DNA from: Pseudomonas fluorescens
GTDB lineage: Bacteria > Pseudomonadota > Gammaproteobacteria > Pseudomonadales > Pseudomonadaceae
NCBI RefSeq assembly: GCF_902498065.1
Contig: NZ_CABVIR010000004.1
Location: forward strand, 434,001-498,000
Direction: 5' to 3'
DNA length: 64,000 nucleotides
Positions 25,988 through 34,956 of the stretch are shown here, piece by piece. The translations under genes and the position numbers were made by a program. Every line of letters begins with the position of its first letter. Within the stretch, counting starts at the first letter, position 1. The notes under the pieces were generated by a model. That model was given only the letters and a program-made list of their open reading frames with translations. It ran no database searches and was not told where the DNA came from.

Positions 25988-26650
25988 ATGGAATTTAGCA
26001 GCGGCTTCTTGCTGAGCCTTTCTCTGTGCCTGGACATCGGCGTGGCCAACATCGCGATGATCACCTTGGCGATGCAACGCGGCTATTTTCAAGGCTTTGC
26101 CCTGGGGTTGGGGACGTGTGTCGGCGACTTGATTTATGCGGTGCTGGCACTGGCCGGCATGACTGTTTTGCTGCAATACGAAACCGTGCGCTGGGTGTTG
26201 TGGATCGGCGGTTCGGTGTTGCTGGTGTACTTCGCGGCGAAGATGATCTATTCGGCGATTCACCACGAAGCCGTATTGGCGCAGACCGCTGAAGTGGGTC
26301 ACAACTCGCACCGTAAAGAGTTTTTCCGCGGGATCTTTCTCGCTATGTCGTCACCCAGCGCCATTCTCTGGTTCGCGGCGGTGGGCGGTACGTTGATCGC
26401 GCGTTCCGGCGGTGGCGGGGCGCTCAGCTCGGCACTCTTCCTTGGCGGCTTCCTCTGCGCCGGGTTGCTGTGGTCCGCCGGCCTGTGCTTCGCCGCGAGC
26501 CATGGCGGCAAGTTGCTCGGCGACAAACTGCTGCGTTATTCCTACATGGCATCGGCGGCGATCTTCTGCTATTTCGCGGTGTACGTGATTCTATCGGGCT
26601 ACAACGAGTTTGTAGGCGCGGGTGCTGTCGATGCGCTGCACAGCCTCTGA
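25988..26650 (+). CDS. LysE-family amino-acid exporter
   Basis: 220 residues with six hydrophobic segments; the typical N-terminus (LSLSLCLDIGVANIAMITLA) and the LGLGTCVGDLIYAVLALAG block identify the LysE/RhtB superfamily of amino-acid or metabolite exporters. ATG at 25988 with AAGGATAAC upstream; a TTG one codon earlier is possible. It is divergent from alaC, so an exported amino acid is suggested but not shown. Confidence 0.88.
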   Translation: MEFSSGFLLSLSLCLDIGVANIAMITLAMQRGYFQGFALGLGTCVGDLIYAVLALAGMTVLLQYETVRWVLWIGGSVLLVYFAAKMIYSAIHHEAVLAQTAEVGHNSHRKEFFRGIFLAMSSPSAILWFAAVGGTLIARSGGGGALSSALFLGGFLCAGLLWSAGLCFAASHGGKLLGDKLLRYSYMASAAIFCYFAVYVILSGYNEFVGAGAVDALHSL

Positions 26651-26717
26651 CTGGGCTAATCGGGTTTGGCTTCTATACTCCCAGCCGAACCCACTTTTTT
26701 GATCCAGGAGTCGAGTC

Positions 26718-27203
26718 ATGGATGAGCAATCAGGCGTAAAACCGGACGAGCCACGTTTTGAACACGGGCACTTTCTGCTCATTGCGGGGCTTGGTGGTCG
26801 ATTTACCGCAGCTACAACCAAAGCGATTCCCGACCTTTGGGAGAAATTCATTCCCGAGATTGGCAAGATTCCCGGTCAAAAAAGCGAAGTGACCTACGGC
26901 ATCTGCTGTAATCCTGATGGCAAGGGCGGCTTCGAATACATTGCCGGTGTCGAGATCGACAAACTCGACGACCTCCCCGAGAAGTACCGCTGGGTCGAGG
27001 TTCAACCCCAACATTATGCGGTGTTCGAGCACAAAGGCTCGCTGGACCAGTTACCCGAGACGTTTCAGTACATCTGGAAAACCTGGTTGCCGCAGTCCGG
27101 TAAAGAGGCCGCAGACGCCCCGGAATTCGAACGCTACAGCGAAGACTTCAACCCGAAGCTCAACACCGGCAAGCTGGAAATCTGGCTTCCACTCAAGTCG
27201 TAA
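26718..27203 (+). CDS. GyrI-like / AraC effector-binding domain protein
   Basis: 161 residues of the SOUL/GyrI-like fold without a DNA-binding domain. Segments HFLLIAGLGGRFT, VTYGICCNPDGKGGFEYIAG and RWVEVQPQHYAVFEHKGSLD follow the pattern of the family's ligand pocket. Such proteins bind small hydrophobic molecules or inhibit DNA gyrase (SbmC). Function here is not known. RBS AGGAG precedes ATG 26718. It ends 260 bp before kdpF. Confidence 0.88.
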   Translation: MDEQSGVKPDEPRFEHGHFLLIAGLGGRFTAATTKAIPDLWEKFIPEIGKIPGQKSEVTYGICCNPDGKGGFEYIAGVEIDKLDDLPEKYRWVEVQPQHYAVFEHKGSLDQLPETFQYIWKTWLPQSGKEAADAPEFERYSEDFNPKLNTGKLEIWLPLKS

Positions 27204-27463
27204 TGAGACGAGCCCGCGACGGGCACTTAACGGTGTCCGTCCAAAGCTGTCGTTGAGCCCTCGCATCCCCCCCGCACACCGTCCGTTCCGTTCGTTCTAT
27301 ACGCCGTCTTAATACCGCGGCCCCCAATCAGTGTCCGTCCTTGATACCCCCTCTCTTAACCTGCACGGCGCAGATAAGAGCGCGTATTCAGTGCGTTTTT
27401 TGCTCTGGCGCGCTCTACCGGGACCCGATTGCGGGTGCCTTCGTTTAGTCAGGGGGAGCTGTC
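27204..27463 (+). promoter_or_regulatory. kdp upstream region
   Basis: The 260-bp gap has two direct copies of TGTCCGTCC (27234-27242 and 27332-27340), a T-run (TTTTTTGC near 27398) and a small hairpin ACCCG-ATTG-CGGGT just before kdpF. It presumably contains the KdpE-dependent promoter. I could not identify a KdpE box with confidence. Confidence 0.35.
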
Positions 27464-27562
27464 TTGTTAACACTCGAGTTCATTTACATCGCCAGCGGCC
27501 TGTGTGCCGCCCTGTTGTTCGCCTACCTGGGTTACGCCCTTATCCGTGCAGAGAAATTCTGA
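27464..27562 (+). CDS. kdpF: Potassium-transporting ATPase subunit KdpF, TTG start
   Basis: A 32-residue single-helix peptide, too short for most gene finders. The last residues GYALIRAEKF resemble the typical KdpF ending (YALINAEAF in E. coli). The start is a TTG preceded by AGGGGGAG at an ideal distance; no ATG is available in frame. KdpF stabilises the KdpABC complex in the membrane. It is the first of the kdp genes, and the ATG of the following minor frame overlaps its stop. Confidence 0.8.
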   Translation: MLTLEFIYIASGLCAALLFAYLGYALIRAEKF

Positions 27563-27632
27563 TGGCCGCAGTCATTGCGGCACAGGCGTTTTTATTCGCC
27601 CGCCAGGGCGGTCTTGAGAAAGGAAACCGGCA

Positions 27633-27716
27633 ATGTACGACCTGATTTTCATGGGGGTTAGCGTGGTGTTTTTTGCTGCGACAGCCATGGTCATCGTCGC
27701 CATGGGCAAGATTTGA
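27633..27716 (+). CDS. Small membrane peptide between kdpF and kdpA (27 aa)
   Basis: The 27-residue product is almost entirely one hydrophobic helix (MYDLIFMGVSVVFFAATAMV then IVAMGKI), with a strong AAAGGAAA ribosome site and its stop 13 bases before the kdpA start. It is not KdpF, which is encoded just upstream. Analogous 25-35-residue hydrophobic peptides occur in kdp loci of some other phyla, so it may be an extra single-span KdpFABC subunit; that is inference. The 27-codon frame 27562-27645 that bridges it to kdpF looks non-coding. Confidence 0.6.
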   Translation: MYDLIFMGVSVVFFAATAMVIVAMGKI

Positions 27717-27729
27717 ACGGAGCATCGAC

Positions 27730-29436
27730 ATGTTGAGCACTATGCTGGAATTTGCGGTGATTCTCGGGTTGATGACCGGGCTCGCCGTTTTGATGGGGAA
27801 GTGGCTGACGCGGGTATTCACCGGGCGAAAGCATGCCTTGGCGGAGCGCGCCACTTATCGTTTGCTGGGGATCGATTCGACCGAAACCATGGGCTGGGCG
27901 CGTTACGGCTCGGCCCTGTTGTTGTCGAACGCGGCGATGATGTTGCTGGGTTACATCGTGTTGCGCCTGCAAGGTTTCATGCCGCTCAACCCCTTGGGGC
28001 TGGGCGCGCAAACACCGGATCTGGCGTTCAATACCGCGGCGTCGTTTATCACCAACACCAACTGGCAGGCGTATTCAGGTGAAACCAGCCTGTCCAACTT
28101 CAGCCAGATGGCGGTCATTACCTTCCTGATGTTCGTCGGCGCAACAGCGGGCGTTGTGGCGGCGGCGGGGTTTATTCGCGGCCTCAGTCGGTCGAATTCC
28201 GCTGACATCGGAAACTACTGGGTGGACTTCACCCGTACGCTGTACCGAGTGATGCTGCCGCTGTGTTTCGGCTTGGCGCTGGTGTATGTCTGGCAAGGCA
28301 TGCCCCAAACCCTCAACTCCCAGGCCCTTGCCTCCACGCTGGAAGGCGCGCAGCAGCAATTGATTGTCGGCGCGGTGGCGAGCTTTGAATCCATCAAGCA
28401 CATCGGCACCAACGGCGGTGGCTTCTTCAGCATGAACGCCGCGCACCCGTTCGAAAACCCGACGCCGCTGACGAACATGCTGCACATCCTCAGCATGCTG
28501 CTGATCCCGTCAGCGCTGACGTACACCTTCGGCAGCATGCTGATGCGTCGGCGTCAGGGCTGGGTGTTCTTTGGCACATTCCTGGTGATGTTCGTCGGCT
28601 TTCTGAGCATCGTTTACACCGCCGAACAAAGTGGCAACCCGCTGCTGACCCGAGTGGGCGCGGATCAGGTGCTGTCGGCCACCCAGAGTGGCGGCAACAT
28701 GGAAGGCAAGGAACTGCGCTTCGGGATTGCCGACACCAGCCTGTTCGTGACCACCACCACCGGCGCCACCACCGGCTCGGTGAATGCCATGCATGACTCG
28801 CTGACGCCCATGGGCGGCTTCGTACCGCTGGCGCAGATGATGCTCAACTGCGTGTTCGGTGGCGACGGCGTGGGCTTTATCAACCTGATCCAGTACGCCC
28901 TGCTGACAGTGTTTCTGGTGGGCATGATGATCGGTCGCAGCCCGGAGTTTCTCGGCAAGAAGATCGAGGCCCGGGAGATCAAGCTGGTCATGCTCTCGGT
29001 GTTGGCACACCCGGTCTGCATTCTCGGCTTCACTGCCCTGGCGGCGCTCTGGCCCGACACCCTCAACAGTCTCAACAACCAGGGGCCCCATGGCTTCAGC
29101 GAGGTGCTGTATGCCTACACCTCGGGCACGGCCAACAACGGTTCGGCATTCGCCGGATTGAACGCCAATACGCCGTTCTTCAACACCACCATCGGTCTTG
29201 CCATGTTGCTCGGACGATTCTTCACGATGCTGCCGATGCTCGCGGTCGCGGGTTCCCTGGCGATGAAAAAGAACATCCCGGCCGGTGCCGGCACTATCCC
29301 GACGGCCACACCGCTGTTCATGTTTCTGGTGGTGTTCGTGGTGTTGGTGGTGGGCGGCCTGACTTTCCTGCCGGCGCTCGCGCTCGGCCCGCTGGTTGAG
29401 CAACTGCAGTTGCTGACCGGCCAGACCTATAAGTGA
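27730..29436 (+). CDS. kdpA: Potassium-transporting ATPase subunit KdpA
   Basis: 568 residues, an SKT-type channel-like subunit with about ten membrane helices. Filter-like sites are visible: NTAASFITNTNWQAYSGET (first), GTNGGGFFSMNAAHPFENPT (second), MGGFVPLAQMMLNCVFGGDG (third) and SGTANNGSAFAGL (fourth). KdpA binds and translocates K+ with high affinity in the P-type ATPase complex. Start ATG 27730 with CGGAGC upstream. The next gene is kdpC, not kdpB, which departs from the usual order. Confidence 0.95.
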   Translation: MLSTMLEFAVILGLMTGLAVLMGKWLTRVFTGRKHALAERATYRLLGIDSTETMGWARYGSALLLSNAAMMLLGYIVLRLQGFMPLNPLGLGAQTPDLAFNTAASFITNTNWQAYSGETSLSNFSQMAVITFLMFVGATAGVVAAAGFIRGLSRSNSADIGNYWVDFTRTLYRVMLPLCFGLALVYVWQGMPQTLNSQALASTLEGAQQQLIVGAVASFESIKHIGTNGGGFFSMNAAHPFENPTPLTNMLHILSMLLIPSALTYTFGSMLMRRRQGWVFFGTFLVMFVGFLSIVYTAEQSGNPLLTRVGADQVLSATQSGGNMEGKELRFGIADTSLFVTTTTGATTGSVNAMHDSLTPMGGFVPLAQMMLNCVFGGDGVGFINLIQYALLTVFLVGMMIGRSPEFLGKKIEAREIKLVMLSVLAHPVCILGFTALAALWPDTLNSLNNQGPHGFSEVLYAYTSGTANNGSAFAGLNANTPFFNTTIGLAMLLGRFFTMLPMLAVAGSLAMKKNIPAGAGTIPTATPLFMFLVVFVVLVVGGLTFLPALALGPLVEQLQLLTGQTYK

Positions 29437-29446
29437 GGGGGCTGTG

Positions 29447-30142
29447 ATGACTCAAGTACAAACCCAAACCAAGATGCGATTTCTGTTTGTCGGCCTGTTG
29501 CGCCCGGTGCTGATTTCGGCGGCGTTCTTCATGTTGTTGACCGGGTTGGCGTATCCGTTGTTCACCACGCTGGTGGCCAACGTGCTGTTCCCGTTTCAGG
29601 CCAGGGGCAGTCTGGTTGAACGGGACGGGTTGGTGATCGGTTCGGCGGTGATCGGCCAGCATTTCACTCGCCCCGAGTATTTTCAGGGGCGTCCGAGCAT
29701 GACCCTCGGCGCCGACCCACTGGACCCGAGCAAGAGCGTGGCACAGCCATACAACGCCGGTTCCAGTGGCGCCAGCAACCTTGGCCCGACCAGCCAGAAG
29801 TTGATCGACGCCGTGGCCCTGCGTGTCGAAACCTACCGCCAGCAGAACGGCCTGGCAGCCGATGCACAGGTGCCGGTGGACGCGGTCACCGCGTCGGCAT
29901 CCGGCCTGGACCCGCACATCTCGGTGGCCAACGCACAGATTCAGGCGTCGCGCGTCGCACGCCTGCGTCACTTGCCGCAAGCCGATCTGTTGAAACTGGT
30001 GAACGCCCACACCGAGCAACGCACCTTTGGCTTGCTCGGCGAGCCCCGGGTCAATGTGCTGCAACTCAACCTCGCGCTGGATGCCTTGACGCCTGTGCAT
30101 CAGCCATCCCTTGCGGCCAGTGAACAAGAGAAACAACCATGA
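29447..30142 (+). CDS. kdpC: Potassium-transporting ATPase subunit KdpC
   Basis: 231 residues: a single N-terminal membrane anchor (LLTGLAYPLFTTLVANVLFP) and the periplasmic domain with GRPSMTLGADPLDPS, the NLGPTSQKLIDAV block and the near-C-terminal VNVLQLNLALD motif of KdpC. KdpC increases ATP affinity of KdpB and stabilises the complex. It is longer than the usual 185-200 residues, mainly at the C-terminus. GTG at 29444 and ATG at 29447 are both possible; I took the ATG. It is positioned before kdpB and overlaps kdpB by four bases. Confidence 0.93.
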   Translation: MTQVQTQTKMRFLFVGLLRPVLISAAFFMLLTGLAYPLFTTLVANVLFPFQARGSLVERDGLVIGSAVIGQHFTRPEYFQGRPSMTLGADPLDPSKSVAQPYNAGSSGASNLGPTSQKLIDAVALRVETYRQQNGLAADAQVPVDAVTASASGLDPHISVANAQIQASRVARLRHLPQADLLKLVNAHTEQRTFGLLGEPRVNVLQLNLALDALTPVHQPSLAASEQEKQP

Positions 30143-32208
30143 GTAAGCAAGCTCGTTTGCCTTTGTTTGACCGTGGGTTGTTGCTCACGGCGTGCCTGGA
30201 TGCTTTCAAAAAACTGCTACCCCAGGCGCAGTGGAAGAACCCGGTGATGTTTGTGGTGTACCTGGGCAGCATCCTCACCACGCTGTTGTGGGTGCAATCA
30301 CTGGTCGGCAAGGGAGAAGCCCCCAGTGGTTTCATTCTCAGCATCACGCTGTGGCTGTGGTTCACCGTGCTGTTTGCCAACTTCGCCGAAGCCCTGGCCG
30401 AGGGCCGCAGTCGGGCCCAGGCGGCCAGCCTGCGCGGGATGAAGCGCCAGACCCTGGCCAAGCTGTTGCAGCAACCCCGCCACGGTTCCGCCTGGCGGCC
30501 AGTGCCTTCCAGTGAACTGCTCAAGGACGCCGTGGTGTTGATCGAGGCGGGCGATCTGGTGCCCCTCGACGGCGTGGTGATCGAAGGCGTGGCGTCGGTG
30601 GATGAAAGCGCGATTACCGGGGAATCGGCACCGGTGATTCGCGAGGCGGGCGGCGACTTTTCATCGGTCACCGGGGGCACAAAAGTGCTGTCGGACTGGC
30701 TGGTGGTGCGCATCAGCGTCAATCCCGGCGAGTCGTTTCTGGATCGCATGATTTCCATGGTCGAATCCGCGAAACGCCAGAAGACGCCCAACGAAGTGGC
30801 TCTGACCATTCTGTTGGTCGGCCTGACCTTTCTGTTTTTGCTGGTGATCGTGACCCTGGGCCCGTACTCGTTGTTCGCGGTGGGCATGAGCGGCGGCGAC
30901 GTGGTCAGCGCAACGGTGCTGGTGGCGCTGCTGGTCTGTCTGATCCCTACGACCATTGGTGGTCTGCTGTCGGCGATTGGTGTGGCGGGCATGAGCCGGA
31001 TGATGTCGGCCAATGTCATTGCCACTTCCGGGCGAGCCGTGGAAGCGGCGGGTGACGTTGACGTCCTGCTGCTGGACAAGACCGGCACCATTACTTTGGG
31101 TAATCGCCAGGCCAGCGTTTTTCTGCCCGCGCCGGGCGTCAAGGAATCGGAACTGGCGGACGCTGCGCAACTGGCCTCGCTGGCCGACGAAACACCGGAA
31201 GGCCGCAGTATCGTGGTGCTCGCCAAGCAGAAGTTCGACCTGCGGGCGCGGGACCTCAATGCCTTGGGGGCGAGCTTCGTGCACTTCACCGCGCAAACCC
31301 GCATGAGCGGCGTCGATCTGGCCGGTGGCCGGCGCATCCGCAAGGGCGCGGCAGATGCCATTCGCCAGCACATCGAGGCGCTGGGCGGCAGCTTTCCGCC
31401 GGGATTGCAGATTAAGGTCGATGAAGTCTCGCGCCGTGGCAGTACGCCGCTGGTCGTGTGCGAGGGTGAACAGGCATTGGGCGTGGTCGAGCTCAAGGAC
31501 GTGGTCAAGGGGGGCATCAAGGAGCGCTTTGCCGAACTGCGGCGCATGGGGATCAAGACGGTCATGATCACCGGCGACAACCGCCTGACGGCGGCAGCGA
31601 TTGCCGTGGAAGCCGGGGTTGACGACTTTCTCGCCGAGGCCCGGCCGGAAGACAAGCTGCAACTGATCCGCGACTACCAGGCGCAGGGCAAGCTGGTGGC
31701 GATGACCGGCGACGGCACCAACGATGCGCCGGCACTGGCCCAGGCGGACGTGGCAGTGGCCATGAACAGTGGGACTCAGGCCGCCAAGGAAGCGGGCAAC
31801 ATGGTCGATCTGGACAGCAACCCGACCAAGTTGATCGAGGTGGTTGAAGTCGGCAAGCAGATGCTCATGACGCGCGGTGCGTTGACCACCTTCAGCGTGG
31901 CCAACGATGTGGCCAAGTATTTTGCTATCGTACCGGCCGCATTCGTCGCGACCTATCCGCAACTGGGTGCCCTGAACGTGATGCACTTGAGCAGCCCGAA
32001 CTCGGCGATTCTCAGCGCGGTGATCTTCAATGCCCTGATCATCGTGTTTCTGATCCCGCTGGCGCTCAAGGGTGTGACCTACCGAGCCATCGGCGCGGCG
32101 GCGTTGCTCAATCGCAACCTGCTGATCTATGGCCTCGGTGGTGTGCTGGTGCCGTTCGCGGGGATCAAGGTGATCGACATGCTGTTGGCCGGGCTTGGCC
32201 TGGTTTGA
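30139..32208 (+). CDS. kdpB: Potassium-transporting P-type ATPase subunit KdpB
   Basis: 689 residues. The phosphorylation motif DKTGT has Asp313; the actuator motif TGES is at 160-163, where Ser163 corresponds to the E. coli Ser162 that is phosphorylated to inhibit the pump under high K+; GDGTNDAPAL is also present. It hydrolyses ATP to drive K+ uptake by KdpA. Its ATG overlaps the kdpC stop (ATGA), so kdpC and kdpB are coupled. A perfect 10-bp stem-loop sits between kdpB and kdpD. Confidence 0.96.
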   Translation: MSKQARLPLFDRGLLLTACLDAFKKLLPQAQWKNPVMFVVYLGSILTTLLWVQSLVGKGEAPSGFILSITLWLWFTVLFANFAEALAEGRSRAQAASLRGMKRQTLAKLLQQPRHGSAWRPVPSSELLKDAVVLIEAGDLVPLDGVVIEGVASVDESAITGESAPVIREAGGDFSSVTGGTKVLSDWLVVRISVNPGESFLDRMISMVESAKRQKTPNEVALTILLVGLTFLFLLVIVTLGPYSLFAVGMSGGDVVSATVLVALLVCLIPTTIGGLLSAIGVAGMSRMMSANVIATSGRAVEAAGDVDVLLLDKTGTITLGNRQASVFLPAPGVKESELADAAQLASLADETPEGRSIVVLAKQKFDLRARDLNALGASFVHFTAQTRMSGVDLAGGRRIRKGAADAIRQHIEALGGSFPPGLQIKVDEVSRRGSTPLVVCEGEQALGVVELKDVVKGGIKERFAELRRMGIKTVMITGDNRLTAAAIAVEAGVDDFLAEARPEDKLQLIRDYQAQGKLVAMTGDGTNDAPALAQADVAVAMNSGTQAAKEAGNMVDLDSNPTKLIEVVEVGKQMLMTRGALTTFSVANDVAKYFAIVPAAFVATYPQLGALNVMHLSSPNSAILSAVIFNALIIVFLIPLALKGVTYRAIGAAALLNRNLLIYGLGGVLVPFAGIKVIDMLLAGLGLV

Positions 32209-32219
32209 AAGGACTGACT

Positions 32220-32245
32220 GCACGGCGCCCTCTGTGGCGCCGTGC
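32220..32245 (+). promoter_or_regulatory. Perfect hairpin between kdpB and kdpD
   Basis: GCACGGCGCC and GGCGCCGTGC form a perfect 10-bp stem with a 6-nt loop. There is no T-run, so it is unlikely to be a terminator; it may stabilise the kdpFACB mRNA end or uncouple structural from regulatory gene expression. Confidence 0.7.
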
Positions 32246-32262
32246 CGTTGAAAAGGATTGCC

Positions 32263-34956
32263 ATGCTCGTAACTGATACGTTCACCGCTTCGCGTGACGG
32301 CCGCCCTGATCCCGACGCGCTGCTGGAGAAGCTGCAACAAGACGAACAGGCCGCCTTGCGCGGCAAATTGCGCATCTATTTCGGCTCCAATGCAGGGGTG
32401 GGGAAAACCTGCGCCATGCTCACCGCGGCCCAGCGCGAAGTGGCCCAGGGCCGTGACCTGGTGGCGGGCGTGGTCGAAACCCATGGCCGTCGGGAAACCG
32501 CGGAACTGCTTAGCGGTCTGGAACTGCTGCCGCGCTACAACGTGATGCACCGCGAGTGTGCCCTCAGCGAGTTCGATCTGGATGCCGCGCTGGCGCGACG
32601 TCCGGCGGTGCTGCTGGTGGATGAACTGGCTCACAGCAATGTTCCCGGTTCGCGTCACCCCAAACGCTGGCAGGATGTTGAAGAACTGCTGCGTGCCGGC
32701 ATCGACGTCTGGACCACCCTCAATGTCCAGCACCTGGAAAGTCTCAACGATATCGTCAGCGGGATCATCGGCATCCGGGTGCGCGAGACCGTGCCCGATC
32801 ATCTGTTCGACGATGCCCATGAAGTGGTGGTGATCGACCTGCCGCCCGATGACCTGCTGCGCCGTCTCAAGGAGGGCAAGGTCTACTTGCCGCCTCAGGC
32901 CGAGCGTGCGTCCCGGCATTTCTTTCGCAAAGGCAACTTGCTGGCCTTGCGCGAACTGGCGCTGCGGCGTACTGCCGATCGCGTCGATGCACAGATGCGC
33001 GACTATCGCCGCGAGCGGTCCATCAACACGGTTTGGCCCGCGCGCGAGCGTTTACTGGTGGGCGTAGCGGGTTACCCTTCGGATGAGCGTCTGGTGCGGG
33101 AAGCGGCGCGTCTGGCGCAAAAGCTTGAAGCGGACTGGATTGTCGTCCATGTGCCTTCGGTTCAGCGCCGTGAAGCGGGGGCGAACCGCTATGCCGCCGC
33201 CATGAAAACCCTCGCGCTGGCCGCTGAATTCGGCGCCGACACGGCCACGCCGTCAGGCATGGACGTGGCCGAGACCCTGGTGGCGTTTGCCCGTGAACAT
33301 AACGCCAACCGCCTGGTGCTCGGGCATTACCCGCGCAAGGTTTGGCAATTCTGGCATCAGTCGATCAGTGACCGTATCAGCCGTCGTCACCCCGAGATCG
33401 ATCAGATTGTCATCGCTCATGGCCCGTTGCCCGTCGTGGTAGCGGTTGCGCTGAACACCGATGCAGCGTTGCCGCCGAGCAGGGCTCCGGCGTATCTGTG
33501 GGCCAGCCTTGCCTGTTTTTCCGCCACGGCGGTGGCCGCCTTGTTGCTGCAGGTGTTTGATCTGGCCAACGTGGTCATGCTGTTTCTGCTCACCGTGGTG
33601 TTGGTCGCCCTGCGTTACGGGCGCGGGCCGGGTGTCTGGGCGGCGATGCTGGCGGTGCTGTGTTTTGATTTCTTCTTCGTCCAGCCACGCTGGTCGTTCA
33701 CGGTCAACGACACCCAATATTTCTTTACCTTCGCCCTGATGCTGGGGATTGCCTTGATCACCGGTCAACTGACGGCCCGCCTGCGTCACGAGGCGCGCAC
33801 CGCTGCCGGCCGTGAGCGGCGCGCGACGTCATTGGCAAGGTTGGCGCGCGACCTGTCGGCGGCGCTGACGGTGGAGCAGATCACCGAGGTGGCGCTGCGC
33901 ACCTTCAGCGGCGTGTTTGAAGCGCGTGTCGGGTTGGCGCTGCCGGACGCTATAGACAATGTCCATTGCAGTGGCGCCGGGGCATTCCCGATCGATGAAA
34001 GCATTGCCCAATGGGTGTACGACCACGGCCAACCCGCGGGTCAGGGCACCGATACGCTGGCAGCCTCTCAAGGACGCTATTTGCCGTTGAAGGCGCCGAT
34101 GCGCGTACGTGGCGTGTTGGTGCTCGAACTGGCGGAACCCGAGCGATTGAGCGAGCCTGAAGAACAGCGTTTGCTCGAAGCGTGCATGAGCCAACTGGCG
34201 ATCGCGCTGGAGCGGGTGCATTTCGTCGAAGTGGCGCAGAGCACTCTGGTGCAGATGGAGGGCGAGCGCATGCGCAATACGCTGCTGGCCGCGATCTCTC
34301 ATGACCTGCGCACGCCGCTGACGACCATTATCGGCGCGGCCGATGCGGCGACGCCCCATGCGCCGCCCGGACCGCTGACACAGTTGCTGGGCGGTATCCG
34401 CGATCAGGCCAGCTCCATGCAGCGGTTGATCGAAAACCTGCTGGACATGGCCCGGATGCAGGAGCGCGGGGTGCGCCTGAACCGGCAATGGCACTCGCTG
34501 GAGGAAATCGTCGGCAGCGCGTTGCGGCAACTGCGCGAGCCGTTGGCACGGCATGTCGTGCGCACAGCGCTGTCGCCGCAGTTGCCCTTGGTGGAAGTCG
34601 ATGCGCTGTTGATCGAGCGCGTGCTGGTCAACCTGCTGGACAACGCCGCCAAGTACACCCCGGCCGGAACGCTGGTGCAGGTTGCCGCGCGGCAAGAGCA
34701 GGACAGCATTGTGCTGGAGGTGATCGACGCCGGCCCCGGTTGTCCTCAAGGCAGCACGCCGCAAAGCTTGTTCGAACCGTTCACGCGGGGTCAGCAGGAG
34801 TCGGCCGTGGCCGGCATCGGCCTTGGGCTGGCGCTGGCAAAACGCATTATCCAGGCCCATGGCGCAACCATCGAGGCGCAACCCCAGGCCACCTCGGGCA
34901 TCCGCTTTGTCATCACTCTACCGGCGGGTCACCCGCCTTCCATGGAATCGCTATGA
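32263..34956 (+). CDS. kdpD: Osmosensitive K+ channel sensor histidine kinase KdpD
   Basis: 897 residues. N-terminal KdpD domain with Walker A GSNAGVGKT (41-49), a Usp-like domain, four close membrane segments, a GAF-like region, then HisKA with His680 in AAISHDLRTPLTT and a HATPase domain (NLLDNAAKYTPAG, GIGLGLALAKRI). It senses K+ and osmotic state and phosphorylates KdpE. AAAAGGATTGCC precedes ATG 32263. Stop overlaps kdpE by four bases. Confidence 0.95.
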   Translation: MLVTDTFTASRDGRPDPDALLEKLQQDEQAALRGKLRIYFGSNAGVGKTCAMLTAAQREVAQGRDLVAGVVETHGRRETAELLSGLELLPRYNVMHRECALSEFDLDAALARRPAVLLVDELAHSNVPGSRHPKRWQDVEELLRAGIDVWTTLNVQHLESLNDIVSGIIGIRVRETVPDHLFDDAHEVVVIDLPPDDLLRRLKEGKVYLPPQAERASRHFFRKGNLLALRELALRRTADRVDAQMRDYRRERSINTVWPARERLLVGVAGYPSDERLVREAARLAQKLEADWIVVHVPSVQRREAGANRYAAAMKTLALAAEFGADTATPSGMDVAETLVAFAREHNANRLVLGHYPRKVWQFWHQSISDRISRRHPEIDQIVIAHGPLPVVVAVALNTDAALPPSRAPAYLWASLACFSATAVAALLLQVFDLANVVMLFLLTVVLVALRYGRGPGVWAAMLAVLCFDFFFVQPRWSFTVNDTQYFFTFALMLGIALITGQLTARLRHEARTAAGRERRATSLARLARDLSAALTVEQITEVALRTFSGVFEARVGLALPDAIDNVHCSGAGAFPIDESIAQWVYDHGQPAGQGTDTLAASQGRYLPLKAPMRVRGVLVLELAEPERLSEPEEQRLLEACMSQLAIALERVHFVEVAQSTLVQMEGERMRNTLLAAISHDLRTPLTTIIGAADAATPHAPPGPLTQLLGGIRDQASSMQRLIENLLDMARMQERGVRLNRQWHSLEEIVGSALRQLREPLARHVVRTALSPQLPLVEVDALLIERVLVNLLDNAAKYTPAGTLVQVAARQEQDSIVLEVIDAGPGCPQGSTPQSLFEPFTRGQQESAVAGIGLGLALAKRIIQAHGATIEAQPQATSGIRFVITLPAGHPPSMESL

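Noticed and set aside
27562..27645. 27-codon frame between kdpF and the micropeptide
   Set aside because: Mixed composition, no good ribosome site and overlaps the start of the hydrophobic micropeptide.
30661..32919. 752-codon minus-strand frame over kdpB and kdpD
   Set aside because: Antisense to two clear genes; no motifs.
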